A stretch of DNA of 64,000 nucleotides from Bacteroidetes bacterium HGW-Bacteroidetes-10 (GTDB lineage Bacteria > Bacteroidota > Bacteroidia > Bacteroidales > UBA932), in NCBI GenBank assembly GCA_002842695.1, contig PHDT01000007.1, positions 124,001 through 188,000 on the forward strand. Reading direction: 5' to 3'. The position numbers and the translations under genes were made by a program. Within the stretch, counting starts at the first letter, position 1, and the number at the start of each line of letters is the position of its first letter. The notes below the pieces were generated by a model. The model was not told where the DNA came from, made no database searches, and worked only from the letters and a program-made list of their open reading frames with translations. Shown here piece after piece: positions 8,778-17,332 of this stretch.

Positions 8778-9287
8778 ATGAAAAAGATCTTATTGACCGC
8801 AGCATTGATATTTACTGCTTTATTTCTTTCTGCTCAGGAAAAAGATAACGGAAATATCGTTAAGACAGGAGATATGGTTCCTGATTTCAAGGTAAAAATG
8901 TTTGATGGCAAAGAGACAGATATAAAGGCGCTTAAAGGCAAAGTGGTATTAATTAACTTTTGGGCAACCTGGTGCCCTTCTTGTATTCAGGAGCTGGCAG
9001 TTGTTCAGAAGGAGATTATTGACAGATTTGCCGGAAAGGAGTTTGTATTTCTTCCGGTATCAAGAGAGGATGCTTACGAAAAAATTGCCGCCTTCAGAAA
9101 GGCAAGAGGTCACAACTTCCCGATGGGAATGGATACAGACCGGTCTGTCTATTCAAAGTTTGCAAAAATCTCTATCCCCAGAAACTATGTTGTTGACAAG
9201 ACAGGTAAGATTGTCCACATGGATATAGGATATACGCCCGCTCAGTTTAAGGAGATGATTGAGGTAATTGAAAAATTGCTCAAATAA
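8778..9287 (+). CDS. TlpA-family periplasmic thioredoxin-like protein
   Basis: A signal peptide (residues 1-19, ending LSAQ) directs this 169-aa protein to the periplasm. The thioredoxin fold contains FWATWCPSC with redox cysteines C66 and C69, preceded by KGKVVLINFWA, and a cis-proline region KISIPRNYVVD. TlpA/ResA-like proteins reduce or exchange disulphides in exported proteins. It stands alone between satP and the acyl ligase and is followed by a terminator. Confidence 0.88.
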   Translation: MKKILLTAALIFTALFLSAQEKDNGNIVKTGDMVPDFKVKMFDGKETDIKALKGKVVLINFWATWCPSCIQELAVVQKEIIDRFAGKEFVFLPVSREDAYEKIAAFRKARGHNFPMGMDTDRSVYSKFAKISIPRNYVVDKTGKIVHMDIGYTPAQFKEMIEVIEKLLK

Positions 9288-9372
9288 TATCTTCAGATTG
9301 CAGATATAATTACACTATAACCATTATAAAAGTCTACACTTAAAGGTAAATATGTTTACTAAGTGCGAAAAT

Positions 9373-9407
9373 AACAAGCGGGTATATTTACACCCGCTTG
9401 TTTTGTT
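9373..9407 (+). terminator. intrinsic terminator after the TlpA gene
   Basis: AACAAGCGGGT pairs with ACCCGCTTGTT around a short A/T loop and is followed by TTTGTT. It lies about 85 bases past the stop and 60 bases before the acyl ligase start. Confidence 0.8.
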
Positions 9408-9466
9408 ATGTTAAATAATTCTTATATTAGCTGCCTGAAAATGGAGTTAAAACAAAGAAAACATTT

Positions 9467-11005
9467 ATGTTACTACATCAGCAATTCGTAAGGATGGCAA
9501 AGAAAAATGCCTCAAAACTTGCAATAATTGACAAAACATTAAATAAGAAGGTCACCTACTCAAAAGCTCTCATAGGAGCACTTATACTCAGCAAAAAATT
9601 CAAAAAATACGAAGAGGGATTCATAGGGATAATGATCCCCACTTCAGCCGGGAGTGCTCTTGCCACTGTGGGGGCGTTAATGAGCGGGCGCGTTCCTGTT
9701 ATGATCAACTACTCTACCGGAGCTGAGGCAAACGCAAGATATGCTCAGAGTAAATGTAACTTCAGAACTATTATCACTTCAAGGGCTCTTCTGGATAAAA
9801 TCAACTGCCCTGTTGTTGAGGGAATGGTAATGCTTGAGGATATCATGGCAAGCATAACAACAGGTGAGAAACTTAGTGCAGCGTTAAAGTCAAAGCTCCC
9901 TGCCGGGCTGCTGCTTAATATGATTCACAAAGGCAGCGAGGACGAATCGGCAGTGATTCTCTTTACAAGCGGAAGCGAAAAGGACCCCAAGGCCGTTCAG
10001 CTTTCTCACAAAAATATTGCTTCAAACATAGAGAACTTCGGGAACTATGTGAACATATACGATAATGATGTTTTGCTGGCTAACTTAGTCTTCTTCCACG
10101 TATTCGGGCTTACAGTCAACCTGTGGGTGACTTTCTTCTATGGTCTTACTATGGTATGCTATGCAAACCCGCTTGACTTTCAGACAATCTGCAAAATTGC
10201 AAAAGAGGAGAAACCAACAATCATGGTGGGAACACCAAGCTTTTTCTGGGGCTATCTTCACAAATCTGAGCCAGGCGATTTCAAGACACTCCGCATAATG
10301 GTATCCGGTGCAGACAAATGTCCCGACGCTCTCAGAGAGGGATACATGGAAAAGCACGGAGTTACTCTTCTGGAAGGTTATGGTGCAACTGAAACATCAC
10401 CAGTAATCTCTGTAAACACACCTGAGTTTAACAGACCAGGAAGTACCGGACGAGTTATTCCGGGAGTTAAGGTTAAAGTAGAGAATTTTGAAACAGGAGA
10501 GGAGTGTAAGGCAGGTGAGGTTGGCAAGATTATGGTTAAGGGAGATTCTGTTATGAAGGGGTATTACAATGATCCCGACATTACTGCAGAGGCAATTACT
10601 GATGGATGGTACAATACCGGAGATATGGGCTACTTTGATGCCGACAACTATCTGTGGCATGCAGGAAGGTTTAAGAGGTTCGTGAAGATAGGAGGTGAGA
10701 TGGTTTCACTTGTGAAGGTGGAAAACACCCTCGAAAAGCACCTGCCAACGGGAGTTTCCTGCTGTGTTGTTGATGTTGCAGACGAAATGAGGGGCTCTTC
10801 AATTATTGCCACCGTAACAATTGAGGTAAATAAATCTGAAATCCTTAAGAAGATGGGAGACGAGCTTCCAAACATAGCTCTTCCCAAGCACTTCATAGTA
10901 ATAAGGGAGCTTCCTATGATGAGTTCAGGAAAGATTGATTTCAGAAGTGTAACTGCAATTGTCCAGGATATTCTGAACAATCCCGGCAAAGAGAACCTGG
11001 CTTAA
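9467..11005 (+). CDS. AMP-forming acyl-CoA/acyl-ACP synthetase
   Basis: This adenylate-forming enzyme of 512 aa activates a carboxylic acid, probably a fatty acid, as acyl-AMP for transfer to CoA or ACP. The ATP-binding loop ILFTSGSEKDPKAVQLSHKNI is near residues 165-185, GYGATETSPV near 305-314, and YNTGDMGYFD near 383. It resembles the ligase half of Aas-type proteins, but there is no acyltransferase domain, so it probably acts as a stand-alone ligase. Substrate cannot be fixed from sequence. Its stop codon ends exactly one base before the last base of the convergent threonine-synthase-like gene. Confidence 0.82.
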   Translation: MLLHQQFVRMAKKNASKLAIIDKTLNKKVTYSKALIGALILSKKFKKYEEGFIGIMIPTSAGSALATVGALMSGRVPVMINYSTGAEANARYAQSKCNFRTIITSRALLDKINCPVVEGMVMLEDIMASITTGEKLSAALKSKLPAGLLLNMIHKGSEDESAVILFTSGSEKDPKAVQLSHKNIASNIENFGNYVNIYDNDVLLANLVFFHVFGLTVNLWVTFFYGLTMVCYANPLDFQTICKIAKEEKPTIMVGTPSFFWGYLHKSEPGDFKTLRIMVSGADKCPDALREGYMEKHGVTLLEGYGATETSPVISVNTPEFNRPGSTGRVIPGVKVKVENFETGEECKAGEVGKIMVKGDSVMKGYYNDPDITAEAITDGWYNTGDMGYFDADNYLWHAGRFKRFVKIGGEMVSLVKVENTLEKHLPTGVSCCVVDVADEMRGSSIIATVTIEVNKSEILKKMGDELPNIALPKHFIVIRELPMMSSGKIDFRSVTAIVQDILNNPGKENLA

Positions 11006-12112
11006 TCAGACCAGAGATTCAATTTTTGCAGAGGCTTTCAGGCCATGTCCTGTCAGTGAAACAACCACACTCTCGTTTTGCCGGATTTTTCCTGCATACT
11101 GTTTTACAGCAGCAACAGCTGCTGCAGATGTAGGTTCAATGTAGAATCCCTGAGCAAAAGAGAGGCGCAGAGCTTCAACAATTTCTGTATCATCAACAAT
11201 AACAAAGTCTCCGCCGGTCTCCTTTACAGCTTCGATAATCTGTTTAAGCCTCACAGGTCTTGCAATGGCAATCCCTTCTGCAATTGACTGAGATACCGGA
11301 GTACTAAGAGGTCTGCCCTCAGAGAACTCTTTAAGCGGAGCGCAAAGATTACTTTGCACAGCCATAAGTTTTGGCATTTTGTCAATTATGCCTGCATTAA
11401 GCATCTCCTTAAGTCCCAGATACACGCCAAGAAGCTGAGAGCCGCTTCCTACAGGTGTGAAGTAATAATCGGGAACACTCCAGCCCATCTGCTCGGCAAT
11501 CTCGTAAATAACGGTTTTTGTACCGTGAAGGAAAAAGGGATTATATGCATGCGCTGCATAATAGCTCTTTTTAGCACCCTCAATAGCAGCGTTGGCACAA
11601 TCTGTCCTGCTTCCCCCAATAAGGTGTATAGTGGCCCCGTATGCGCGAGCCTGAATACTCTTTGCACTGGAGTTGCCCGCAGGCATATAAATATTTGCCC
11701 TGATTCCTGCCCTTGCGCAATATGCCGCAACAGCACAGGCAGAGTTTCCTGAAGAGTCCTCTACAATTTCATTGATTCCCATCTCGTGGCATTTATGAAT
11801 CATGAGAGCTGCCCCTCTGTCCTTAAAGGAGCCGGAAGGCATGAGATAGTCAAGTTTTCCAAGAACAGGTACGCCCCAGAACTCCATTGGAACAAGGGGA
11901 GTGTAGCCCTCTCTGAATGAAAGTGCCGGATTAATGTTTTCAAGAGGAAGTACCTGACTGTACCTCCACATGCTTTTCTCTTCCGGGAGCCTGCTTCTGT
12001 CCAGAACCGGCATATAATCAAGATCGAGGTAGCTGCCGCATTCGCAGCGCCATACCGGAGTGTCGGCAGGTATCACCTTGCCGCATTCCGGACAGATATA
12101 GTTGAATAGCAT
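11006..12112 (-). CDS. threonine synthase-like PLP enzyme
   Basis: This is a fold-type II PLP enzyme of 368 aa. An N-terminal zinc-ribbon-like segment uses C7, C10, C23 and C25 (CPEC...CEC), and the PLP lysine is K97 in SGSFKDRG. Later VEDSSGNSACAVAAY matches the phosphate/substrate loop. The organisation matches ThrC of the archaeal/Bacillus type, which converts O-phosphohomoserine to threonine; a diaminopropionate-lyase-like or other role is possible. The start codon is 3 bases beyond the stop of the upstream symporter gene, so they are cotranscribed, hinting at an amino-acid substrate shared by transporter and enzyme. Confidence 0.75.
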   Translation of the reverse strand: MLFNYICPECGKVIPADTPVWRCECGSYLDLDYMPVLDRSRLPEEKSMWRYSQVLPLENINPALSFREGYTPLVPMEFWGVPVLGKLDYLMPSGSFKDRGAALMIHKCHEMGINEIVEDSSGNSACAVAAYCARAGIRANIYMPAGNSSAKSIQARAYGATIHLIGGSRTDCANAAIEGAKKSYYAAHAYNPFFLHGTKTVIYEIAEQMGWSVPDYYFTPVGSGSQLLGVYLGLKEMLNAGIIDKMPKLMAVQSNLCAPLKEFSEGRPLSTPVSQSIAEGIAIARPVRLKQIIEAVKETGGDFVIVDDTEIVEALRLSFAQGFYIEPTSAAAVAAVKQYAGKIRQNESVVVSLTGHGLKASAKIESLV

Positions 12113-12115
12113 ATT

Positions 12116-13348
12116 TTAGAGATTAATAGTTTCTCCTTCGCTTTTAGCAACAATTACAGCACCTGTAACATCGCCCCATACATTAACTGCTGAGCGGATC
12201 ATGTCAAGTGGTTGCTGTACAACAAGCACAAGTCCAATGCCCTCAAGAGGCAGACCAACAGCATTAAGCACAACGGCCAGCATTACAAGTCCCGCCAGCG
12301 GGATACCTGCCGAGCCAATGGCTGCAAGAAGGCTTGTGAGAATAATCACAATTTGCTGTACCAGTGTAAGATCAATTCCATATGCCTGTGCAATAAATAT
12401 TGCTGTAACGCTTTCGAAAAGAGCTGTTCCGTTCATATTTACGGTATTGCCCAGTGGCAGGCAGAAGCCTGCTATTTTGCGGGATACTCCGGTCTTCTCC
12501 TGAAGATCCTGCAGGTTTATTGGAAGAGATGCGGCAGATGAGGCCGTCCAGAATGTAGTCATAAGACCTGTTCCTACTTGCTGCATCAGTTTAAACGGAT
12601 TCCTGCGGGTTAGCAGAAGGAAAATTGCAGGCAAAACCCCAAGACCATGTATAAGACAACCGCCGGCGATAATTGCTGCATAGATTCCCAGACTTCCGAA
12701 CATTGTCTGAAGAGCCTCCGTGTTCCCGGCATGAGATCCCACCATTTTTGAGACAACGCCAAAGAGACCAACAGGAGCAAACTTTATTACCAGGAAAGTT
12801 ATTTTAATCATAACCTCATAGAGCCCGTTGAAGAAATCTGTAAGGGAAGTGCGTGACTTCGGAGAAGAGACGGTAATGAAGTAACCAAAAAGAATTGCAA
12901 AGAAGATAACCGGTAACATCTGCCCGTCTGCCATTGCTTTAACTACATTACTTGGTACTATTGAAAGCATCTGGTCCATAAATGAGACCTTTGTAGATGC
13001 AACGCTTGTGATAGTCTCCTGCAACTTGAGGTCAACACCCACGCCCGGCTCAAAAATATTAACCAGCAGAAGTCCGAGTATACAGGCCATTAAGGTTGTA
13101 AGGATATAGTAGGCAAATGTCTTCCCTGCTATACGCCCCAGATCTGTGCTTTCGCCAATGCTGGAAACACCCATAACAAGAGCACTGAATACCAGTGGAA
13201 TCACCACCATCTGCAAGCCCCTTAAAAAAATCTCCCCCAGCCAGTTTGTATATTGTGTGTATTCGTGGCCAAAAATGCCATAAAGAATGCCCAGTAATAT
13301 TCCAATCAGAATTTGCCAAGGCAAGGTGAGCTTAAATTTTTTCCCCAT
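12116..13348 (-). CDS. dicarboxylate/amino acid:cation symporter (SLC1/DAACS type)
   Basis: This 410-aa inner-membrane transporter has about eight transmembrane spans plus re-entrant loops. The serine-rich hairpin TASSAASLPINLQ near residues 270-282 and LPLGNTVNMNGTALFE near 300-315 are DAACS signatures; the second reads NMNGT where classical glutamate carriers have NMDGT. Family members take up glutamate, aspartate, serine or C4-dicarboxylates with sodium or protons. It is the first gene of a pair with the PLP enzyme downstream. Confidence 0.85.
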   Translation of the reverse strand: MGKKFKLTLPWQILIGILLGILYGIFGHEYTQYTNWLGEIFLRGLQMVVIPLVFSALVMGVSSIGESTDLGRIAGKTFAYYILTTLMACILGLLLVNIFEPGVGVDLKLQETITSVASTKVSFMDQMLSIVPSNVVKAMADGQMLPVIFFAILFGYFITVSSPKSRTSLTDFFNGLYEVMIKITFLVIKFAPVGLFGVVSKMVGSHAGNTEALQTMFGSLGIYAAIIAGGCLIHGLGVLPAIFLLLTRRNPFKLMQQVGTGLMTTFWTASSAASLPINLQDLQEKTGVSRKIAGFCLPLGNTVNMNGTALFESVTAIFIAQAYGIDLTLVQQIVIILTSLLAAIGSAGIPLAGLVMLAVVLNAVGLPLEGIGLVLVVQQPLDMIRSAVNVWGDVTGAVIVAKSEGETINL

Positions 13349-13430
13349 AAAAAATGCAGTGATAATGATGAAAACCCTTATTAAAATTGACGTTCGTACA
13401 AATTTATCAATTTTATCGGTTTAATAATCA

Positions 13431-14309
13431 TTAAAAATGCATCAAAATCAAGAAATCTATCAATTTATTTGCTCCTAAAGGATTCAAATGGTCCGGATCT
13501 TCGAAATAGTTGTGATTGTTCCGGAAAGAATCGCTGAAATCGAGCACTCTTATACCATGTGCAGCAAGAACACTGTCTGCCCCGTATGACCTCTCTCCCA
13601 GCTTGTCCAGATATTCACCGGAAAGAGGGAATTTAATCCCTATAAGAGTTATATCGTTCTCTTCGCATGTCTCAATAATATCAACAAGCGACTTCTCAAG
13701 CACATCTGAGTGCCTCTCTGAAGGAAACTGTTCCAGGTACCTCTCCTCAACAAGAACATCCCTTTGCTCTGCATTCATTTGCGGCCACGGAACATCTTTT
13801 ATGCCGATTCTCTCCCCCTTGCCGCTACTTATCAGCTTCCGCCCCTGCTCCGTAAAGAAGTGAGAAATAATCGCCCTAATATTGGGGTCAAAAATTACTA
13901 CATAATACTGAAGCTTGAATTTTGCATAGTCAAGAAGATTGAAATCCCCCTGAGTATACTCATATTTTACAGATTTGTAGTCATTATTTGACTTATCCCT
14001 GTAGGGACTCAGCGTATGGTCGTCCACAGAAATAAAGACTGTGTCCACCTCTTCGTGGTGTATAAGGTAAGTCAGTTTTCTCTCGATGTCTGAATATGAT
14101 TCACTGTGGTATGAGAAATTGGCAACACCAATTCTCTCAGTGAAGTCGTGGAGTTTCCAGCCGTGAGAATCTGCAAGCAGGTAACTGTCGAATTTGTCTG
14201 AGTATTTGTAATACTCCCTGAAGACAAGATCCTTTACAATATAAATTACCAGATTTAAAACTAAAATTATAAGTGCAAATCTATAAGCCGATTTTAAAAT
14301 TTTTTTCAT
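13431..14309 (-). CDS. membrane-anchored SGNH-type hydrolase/acyltransferase, partner of MBOAT
   Basis: A single N-terminal membrane segment (about residues 12-30) is followed by a periplasmic domain. LLADSHG places a likely catalytic serine at S48, and EDPDHLNPLGA near the C-terminus gives a DxxH pair, D271 and H274, the usual SGNH triad layout. It follows the MBOAT gene by 14 bases. In alginate- and peptidoglycan-type O-acetylation systems an MBOAT passes an acyl group across the membrane and an SGNH protein (AlgJ/AlgX/PatB type) places it on a glycan. That role is inferred here from motif and neighbour; the acceptor is unknown. Confidence 0.7.
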   Translation of the reverse strand: MKKILKSAYRFALIILVLNLVIYIVKDLVFREYYKYSDKFDSYLLADSHGWKLHDFTERIGVANFSYHSESYSDIERKLTYLIHHEEVDTVFISVDDHTLSPYRDKSNNDYKSVKYEYTQGDFNLLDYAKFKLQYYVVIFDPNIRAIISHFFTEQGRKLISSGKGERIGIKDVPWPQMNAEQRDVLVEERYLEQFPSERHSDVLEKSLVDIIETCEENDITLIGIKFPLSGEYLDKLGERSYGADSVLAAHGIRVLDFSDSFRNNHNYFEDPDHLNPLGANKLIDFLILMHF

Positions 14310-14323
14310 TTTTCAGTAGATTT

Positions 14324-15778
14324 TTAAAATTGGAAATAGATAAACTCAATGTTGCTGCCAAAATTCCCGAACAGATATATTGACAACAGAATAACTATAT
14401 AGTATGACCAGCGGTATGTTCTCCCGCGGCTTGCTCCCAGTTGCTGAATGGCAAATTGCTGCTCTCTTCCCTTCCATTCGGCAAGAATGAAAATTACAAG
14501 GAGGATAAAAGTGGGCATGGCCTTATGAATTCCCTCAAAGGAGGGAACAGTAAACAGTGAGGCCGAAAAGATTTCAGCCACAATATCTGCAGCTTGCCCG
14601 ATGTTCTCTGCTCTGAAGAAGATCCAGGCAAATACAGTCAGGGTAAAAGTAGTCAGCATCATGAAGAGCTCTTTCACAGAAGGGAATCTCTTCCCGGCCG
14701 CTACAGTCTCAAGGTTGGTTCTGTTCTTTTTTGCCAGCAGCAGAGGCAAAAAATAGAAGGCGTTAAGCGCTCCCCAGGCAAGGTAGGTCCAGTTGGCACC
14801 ATGCCAGAATCCGCTTAATATAAAAATAATGAATGTGTTCCGGACCTTCATCCATATTCCTCCTTTGCTTCCGCCAAGAGGGATGTAAACATAATCCCGG
14901 AACCAGGATGACAGAGAGATGTGCCATCTTCTCCAGAACTCTGCAATATCCCTTGAAAAGTAAGGGAAGGCAAAATTTCTAAGCAACTCTATTCCAAACA
15001 ATCTTGCCGTACCCAGGGCAATATCTGAATATCCTGAGAAGTCTCCGTAAATCTGGAAGGTGAAGAACAGCGCTCCAAGCAGGAGAGTGCTGCCGGACTG
15101 ATCTGCAGAGTTGTTAAATATCAGATTTGCATACTCGGCACAGTTGTCTGCTATCACTATTTTTTTGAAAAGTCCCCAGAGGATTTGCCTGAGACCGTCA
15201 ACTGCCCTTGAATAATCAAACTCTCTGGGCTTTACAATCTGGGGCAGGAGATGGGTTGCCCTTTCAATCGGACCTGCAACCAGCAGCGGGAAGAAACTTA
15301 CAAATACTGAGTAGTTGATGAAGTCTCTCTCAGGCTTGATCCGGTCTTTATAGAGGTCTATAACATATGAGAGTCCATGGAAGGTATAAAAGGATATACC
15401 AACAGGCAGAATGAAATCCAGCATTACCGGATTTGTCTGGACACCCAGCAGGCTCATTCCGTTTGCAAAGGAGTCGGCAAAAAAATTGTAATATTTGAAA
15501 GCTCCAAGGAATCCAAGGTTTATACCAACACTTAACCAAAGCCAGAATCTCTTTTTTCCTGTTCCGGAGGCCTCATGAATTTTTAGGCCTGTGTAGTAAT
15601 CCAGAAATGTAGAGAATACAAGCAGAAACAGAAAACGCCAGTCCCAGCAGGCATAGAAAAAGTAGCTGGAAACGAGCAGAAGTATATTCTGGAGTCTTAA
15701 ATTTTTCTTTGTTGCAAACCAGTACAGGAGAAAAACCACCGGTAAAAAGATTGCAAAAGATACTGAATTAAAGAGCAT
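14324..15778 (-). CDS. MBOAT family O-acyltransferase (AlgI/DltB-like)
   Basis: This polytopic enzyme of about 484 aa transfers an acyl group to the periplasm. The start at 15778 (MLFNSVSFAIFLPVV) is chosen because it matches the usual AlgI N-terminus; an in-frame ATG at 15817 would add 13 unlikely residues. FPYFSRDIAEFWRRWHISLSSWFRDYVYIPLGGS and SGFWHGANWTYLAWG are family signatures, the latter holding the catalytic histidine. It is followed 14 bases on by a membrane-anchored SGNH protein, forming a two-gene polysaccharide or cell-wall O-acylation unit. Confidence 0.88.
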   Translation of the reverse strand: MLFNSVSFAIFLPVVFLLYWFATKKNLRLQNILLLVSSYFFYACWDWRFLFLLVFSTFLDYYTGLKIHEASGTGKKRFWLWLSVGINLGFLGAFKYYNFFADSFANGMSLLGVQTNPVMLDFILPVGISFYTFHGLSYVIDLYKDRIKPERDFINYSVFVSFFPLLVAGPIERATHLLPQIVKPREFDYSRAVDGLRQILWGLFKKIVIADNCAEYANLIFNNSADQSGSTLLLGALFFTFQIYGDFSGYSDIALGTARLFGIELLRNFAFPYFSRDIAEFWRRWHISLSSWFRDYVYIPLGGSKGGIWMKVRNTFIIFILSGFWHGANWTYLAWGALNAFYFLPLLLAKKNRTNLETVAAGKRFPSVKELFMMLTTFTLTVFAWIFFRAENIGQAADIVAEIFSASLFTVPSFEGIHKAMPTFILLVIFILAEWKGREQQFAIQQLGASRGRTYRWSYYIVILLSIYLFGNFGSNIEFIYFQF

Positions 15779-15874
15779 TAGGGTTATTTGTAAGTTAAGA
15801 GCACTATTGGGCGGCAAAATTAAGAATAATTCTCATTAGCAAAGATTTTTTTGCGGAATCAAATTTTTTGTTTT

Positions 15875-15893
15875 TACTTTGCAAATAAAAGTA
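15875..15893. promoter_or_regulatory. operator-like palindrome 1 (TACTTT-N7-AAAGTA)
   Basis: This is a 19-bp inverted repeat overlapping a TTTACTTTG -7-like box, 7 bases before the start of the membrane protein at 15901. The same 6+7+6 arrangement recurs at 16859-16877. It is a candidate site for the winged-helix protein encoded at 16524-16826. Confidence 0.5.
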
Positions 15894-15900
15894 CTTTCAA

Positions 15901-16527
15901 ATGAAAGAAGAAAAGGATTACATTAAGGACATTTCTGAGATTCGTTCAATGATGGAGCGTTCATCGAAGTTTCTCTCTCTTTCCGGTCTGGCAGGAGTTA
16001 TGGCCGGGGTATATGCTTTGGCAGGCGCCTTTATTGCATACAAGGTTTTTGATTTTAACCCGGATGCGATTATGTACTGTGCAGAAGAGTCAGTAAGTTC
16101 AACAGCCAGCCTGACTAATGTAATCTATGTTGCTCTGGCAATATTGATTCTTGCATTAAGTACTGTTGTCTTTCTTTCAGGCAGAAATGCGGGCAGAAAG
16201 GGCGAAAAATTATGGAATCAGACAACCAGGCGGCTTATGACTGATATGGCTGTTCCGCTCGCAGCCGGAGGTATTCTTATTCTTATCCTTATTTCAAAGG
16301 GTATGATTGGGCTGATAGCTCCAGTTTCGCTTATTTTTTATGGACTTGCTCTCTTTAATGCAAGCAAGCTCACTCTTGAAGAGGTAAGGGTACTTGGAAT
16401 TATTCAGGTTGTGCTGGGCCTCGCCGGGGCCTGTTTTGTGGAATATGGCCTGTTAATATGGGCACTTGGATTTGGTGCAGTCAACATTATTTATGGCATT
16501 TACATGCATTACAAGTACGAAAGGTGA
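15901..16527 (+). CDS. multi-pass membrane protein of unknown function
   Basis: The 208-aa protein begins with a charged, cytoplasmic-type segment (KEEKDYIKDISEIRSMMERSSKF) followed by about six hydrophobic spans. I do not recognise a catalytic motif. It overlaps the following winged-helix regulator by GTGA, so the two are translationally coupled. Similar membrane-protein plus winged-helix pairs occur in Bacteroidota next to DUF4153-like proteins, as here, but the job of the locus is not known to me. Confidence 0.7.
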   Translation: MKEEKDYIKDISEIRSMMERSSKFLSLSGLAGVMAGVYALAGAFIAYKVFDFNPDAIMYCAEESVSSTASLTNVIYVALAILILALSTVVFLSGRNAGRKGEKLWNQTTRRLMTDMAVPLAAGGILILILISKGMIGLIAPVSLIFYGLALFNASKLTLEEVRVLGIIQVVLGLAGACFVEYGLLIWALGFGAVNIIYGIYMHYKYER

Positions 16528-16826
16528 AAATTTCAATTGACGGTTTACATAAAGCGTTTGAAAGCAGGATCCGGCTTGGAATAATGTCGGCACTTGCTGT
16601 AAATGATATGCTGGATTTCAATGCACTCAAGGAGTATCTTGATGTGACTGACGGAAATCTTGCCAGCCATATAAAAGCTCTCGAGAAGGAGGAGTTTATT
16701 GGGGTTGAGAAATCGTTTATAGGGAAAAAACCAAACACAAGATACTTTATGACAAAAGAGGGCAAAAGAGCATTCAACAGCCACCTGGCTGCGCTGGAGC
16801 ATTTCCTGAATTCAAGAAAAATATAG
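16524..16826 (+). CDS. winged helix-turn-helix transcriptional regulator
   Basis: The start is GTG at 16524, overlapping the stop of the membrane gene as GTGA, giving a 100-aa protein VKISIDGLHKAFESRIRLGIM. FNALKEYLDVTDGNLASHIKALEKEEFIGVEK is the recognition-helix region and KKPNTRYFMTKEGKRAFNSHLAALE the wing and dimer helix, as in small MarR/PadR-like regulators (compare the DUF2250/winged-helix 34 type). It probably represses its own locus: identical-architecture palindromes TACTTT-N7-AAAGTA lie before the gene pair (15875) and just after this gene (16859), ahead of the next transcription unit. Confidence 0.82.
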   Translation: MKISIDGLHKAFESRIRLGIMSALAVNDMLDFNALKEYLDVTDGNLASHIKALEKEEFIGVEKSFIGKKPNTRYFMTKEGKRAFNSHLAALEHFLNSRKI

Positions 16827-16858
16827 AATTATAATAACGATTAATTTTTTTACCTTTT

Positions 16859-16877
16859 TACTTTGAAAAGCAAAGTA
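16859..16877. promoter_or_regulatory. operator-like palindrome 2 (TACTTTG-N5-CAAAGTA)
   Basis: This 19-bp inverted repeat has perfect 7-bp arms. Its outer 6+7+6 pattern is the same as the palindrome at 15875. It overlaps a -7-like box about 55-70 bases upstream of the gene at 16933, so it could control the second half of the cluster. Confidence 0.5.
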
Positions 16878-16932
16878 CTATTTTTTTCAAAAAACAGATT
16901 ATCAAAACAGAATTTTAAAAAATAAAATCATT

Positions 16933-17277
16933 ATGAAAGAGCAAACCAACACACAAACACAACAGAAACCGGTTCATTCAGGTTCATTAATTAAGAGAAT
17001 GCTGCAGAGCGCAGCAGTTGCACTCTTTTTAATCGCAGCTTTTCTTTTAAGCGCAGACCATGTAAATCCGGAGTGGTCTAAATACTGGATGGTGAAACCA
17101 CTTATTCTCACACCAATGGTAGCCTCTCTGGGCGGAGTACTCTATTATTACCTTGACCACCTGCGTACCGGCAGCACAACAATGAAAATTGTTGCTACAA
17201 TAATGGGCCTTCTGGGTTTCGTATTCTTCCTGTGGATGGGATTTGTACTTGGGTTAAACGGGACATTCTGGAACTAA
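16933..17277 (+). CDS. small membrane protein of unknown function
   Basis: The 114-aa protein has a hydrophilic Q/T-rich N-terminus (MKEQTNTQTQQKP) and three hydrophobic segments at about 26-46, 57-76 and 85-107. I do not recognise the family. It lies between the winged-helix regulator and a DUF4153-like protein, 55 bases before the latter, and downstream of an operator-like palindrome, so it is probably part of the same regulon. Confidence 0.65.
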   Translation: MKEQTNTQTQQKPVHSGSLIKRMLQSAAVALFLIAAFLLSADHVNPEWSKYWMVKPLILTPMVASLGGVLYYYLDHLRTGSTTMKIVATIMGLLGFVFFLWMGFVLGLNGTFWN

Positions 17278-17332
17278 CCAGGCAATCAGAAAATATTTAT
17301 CAGCATTAAGAATGATTTAAACAATAATTACA

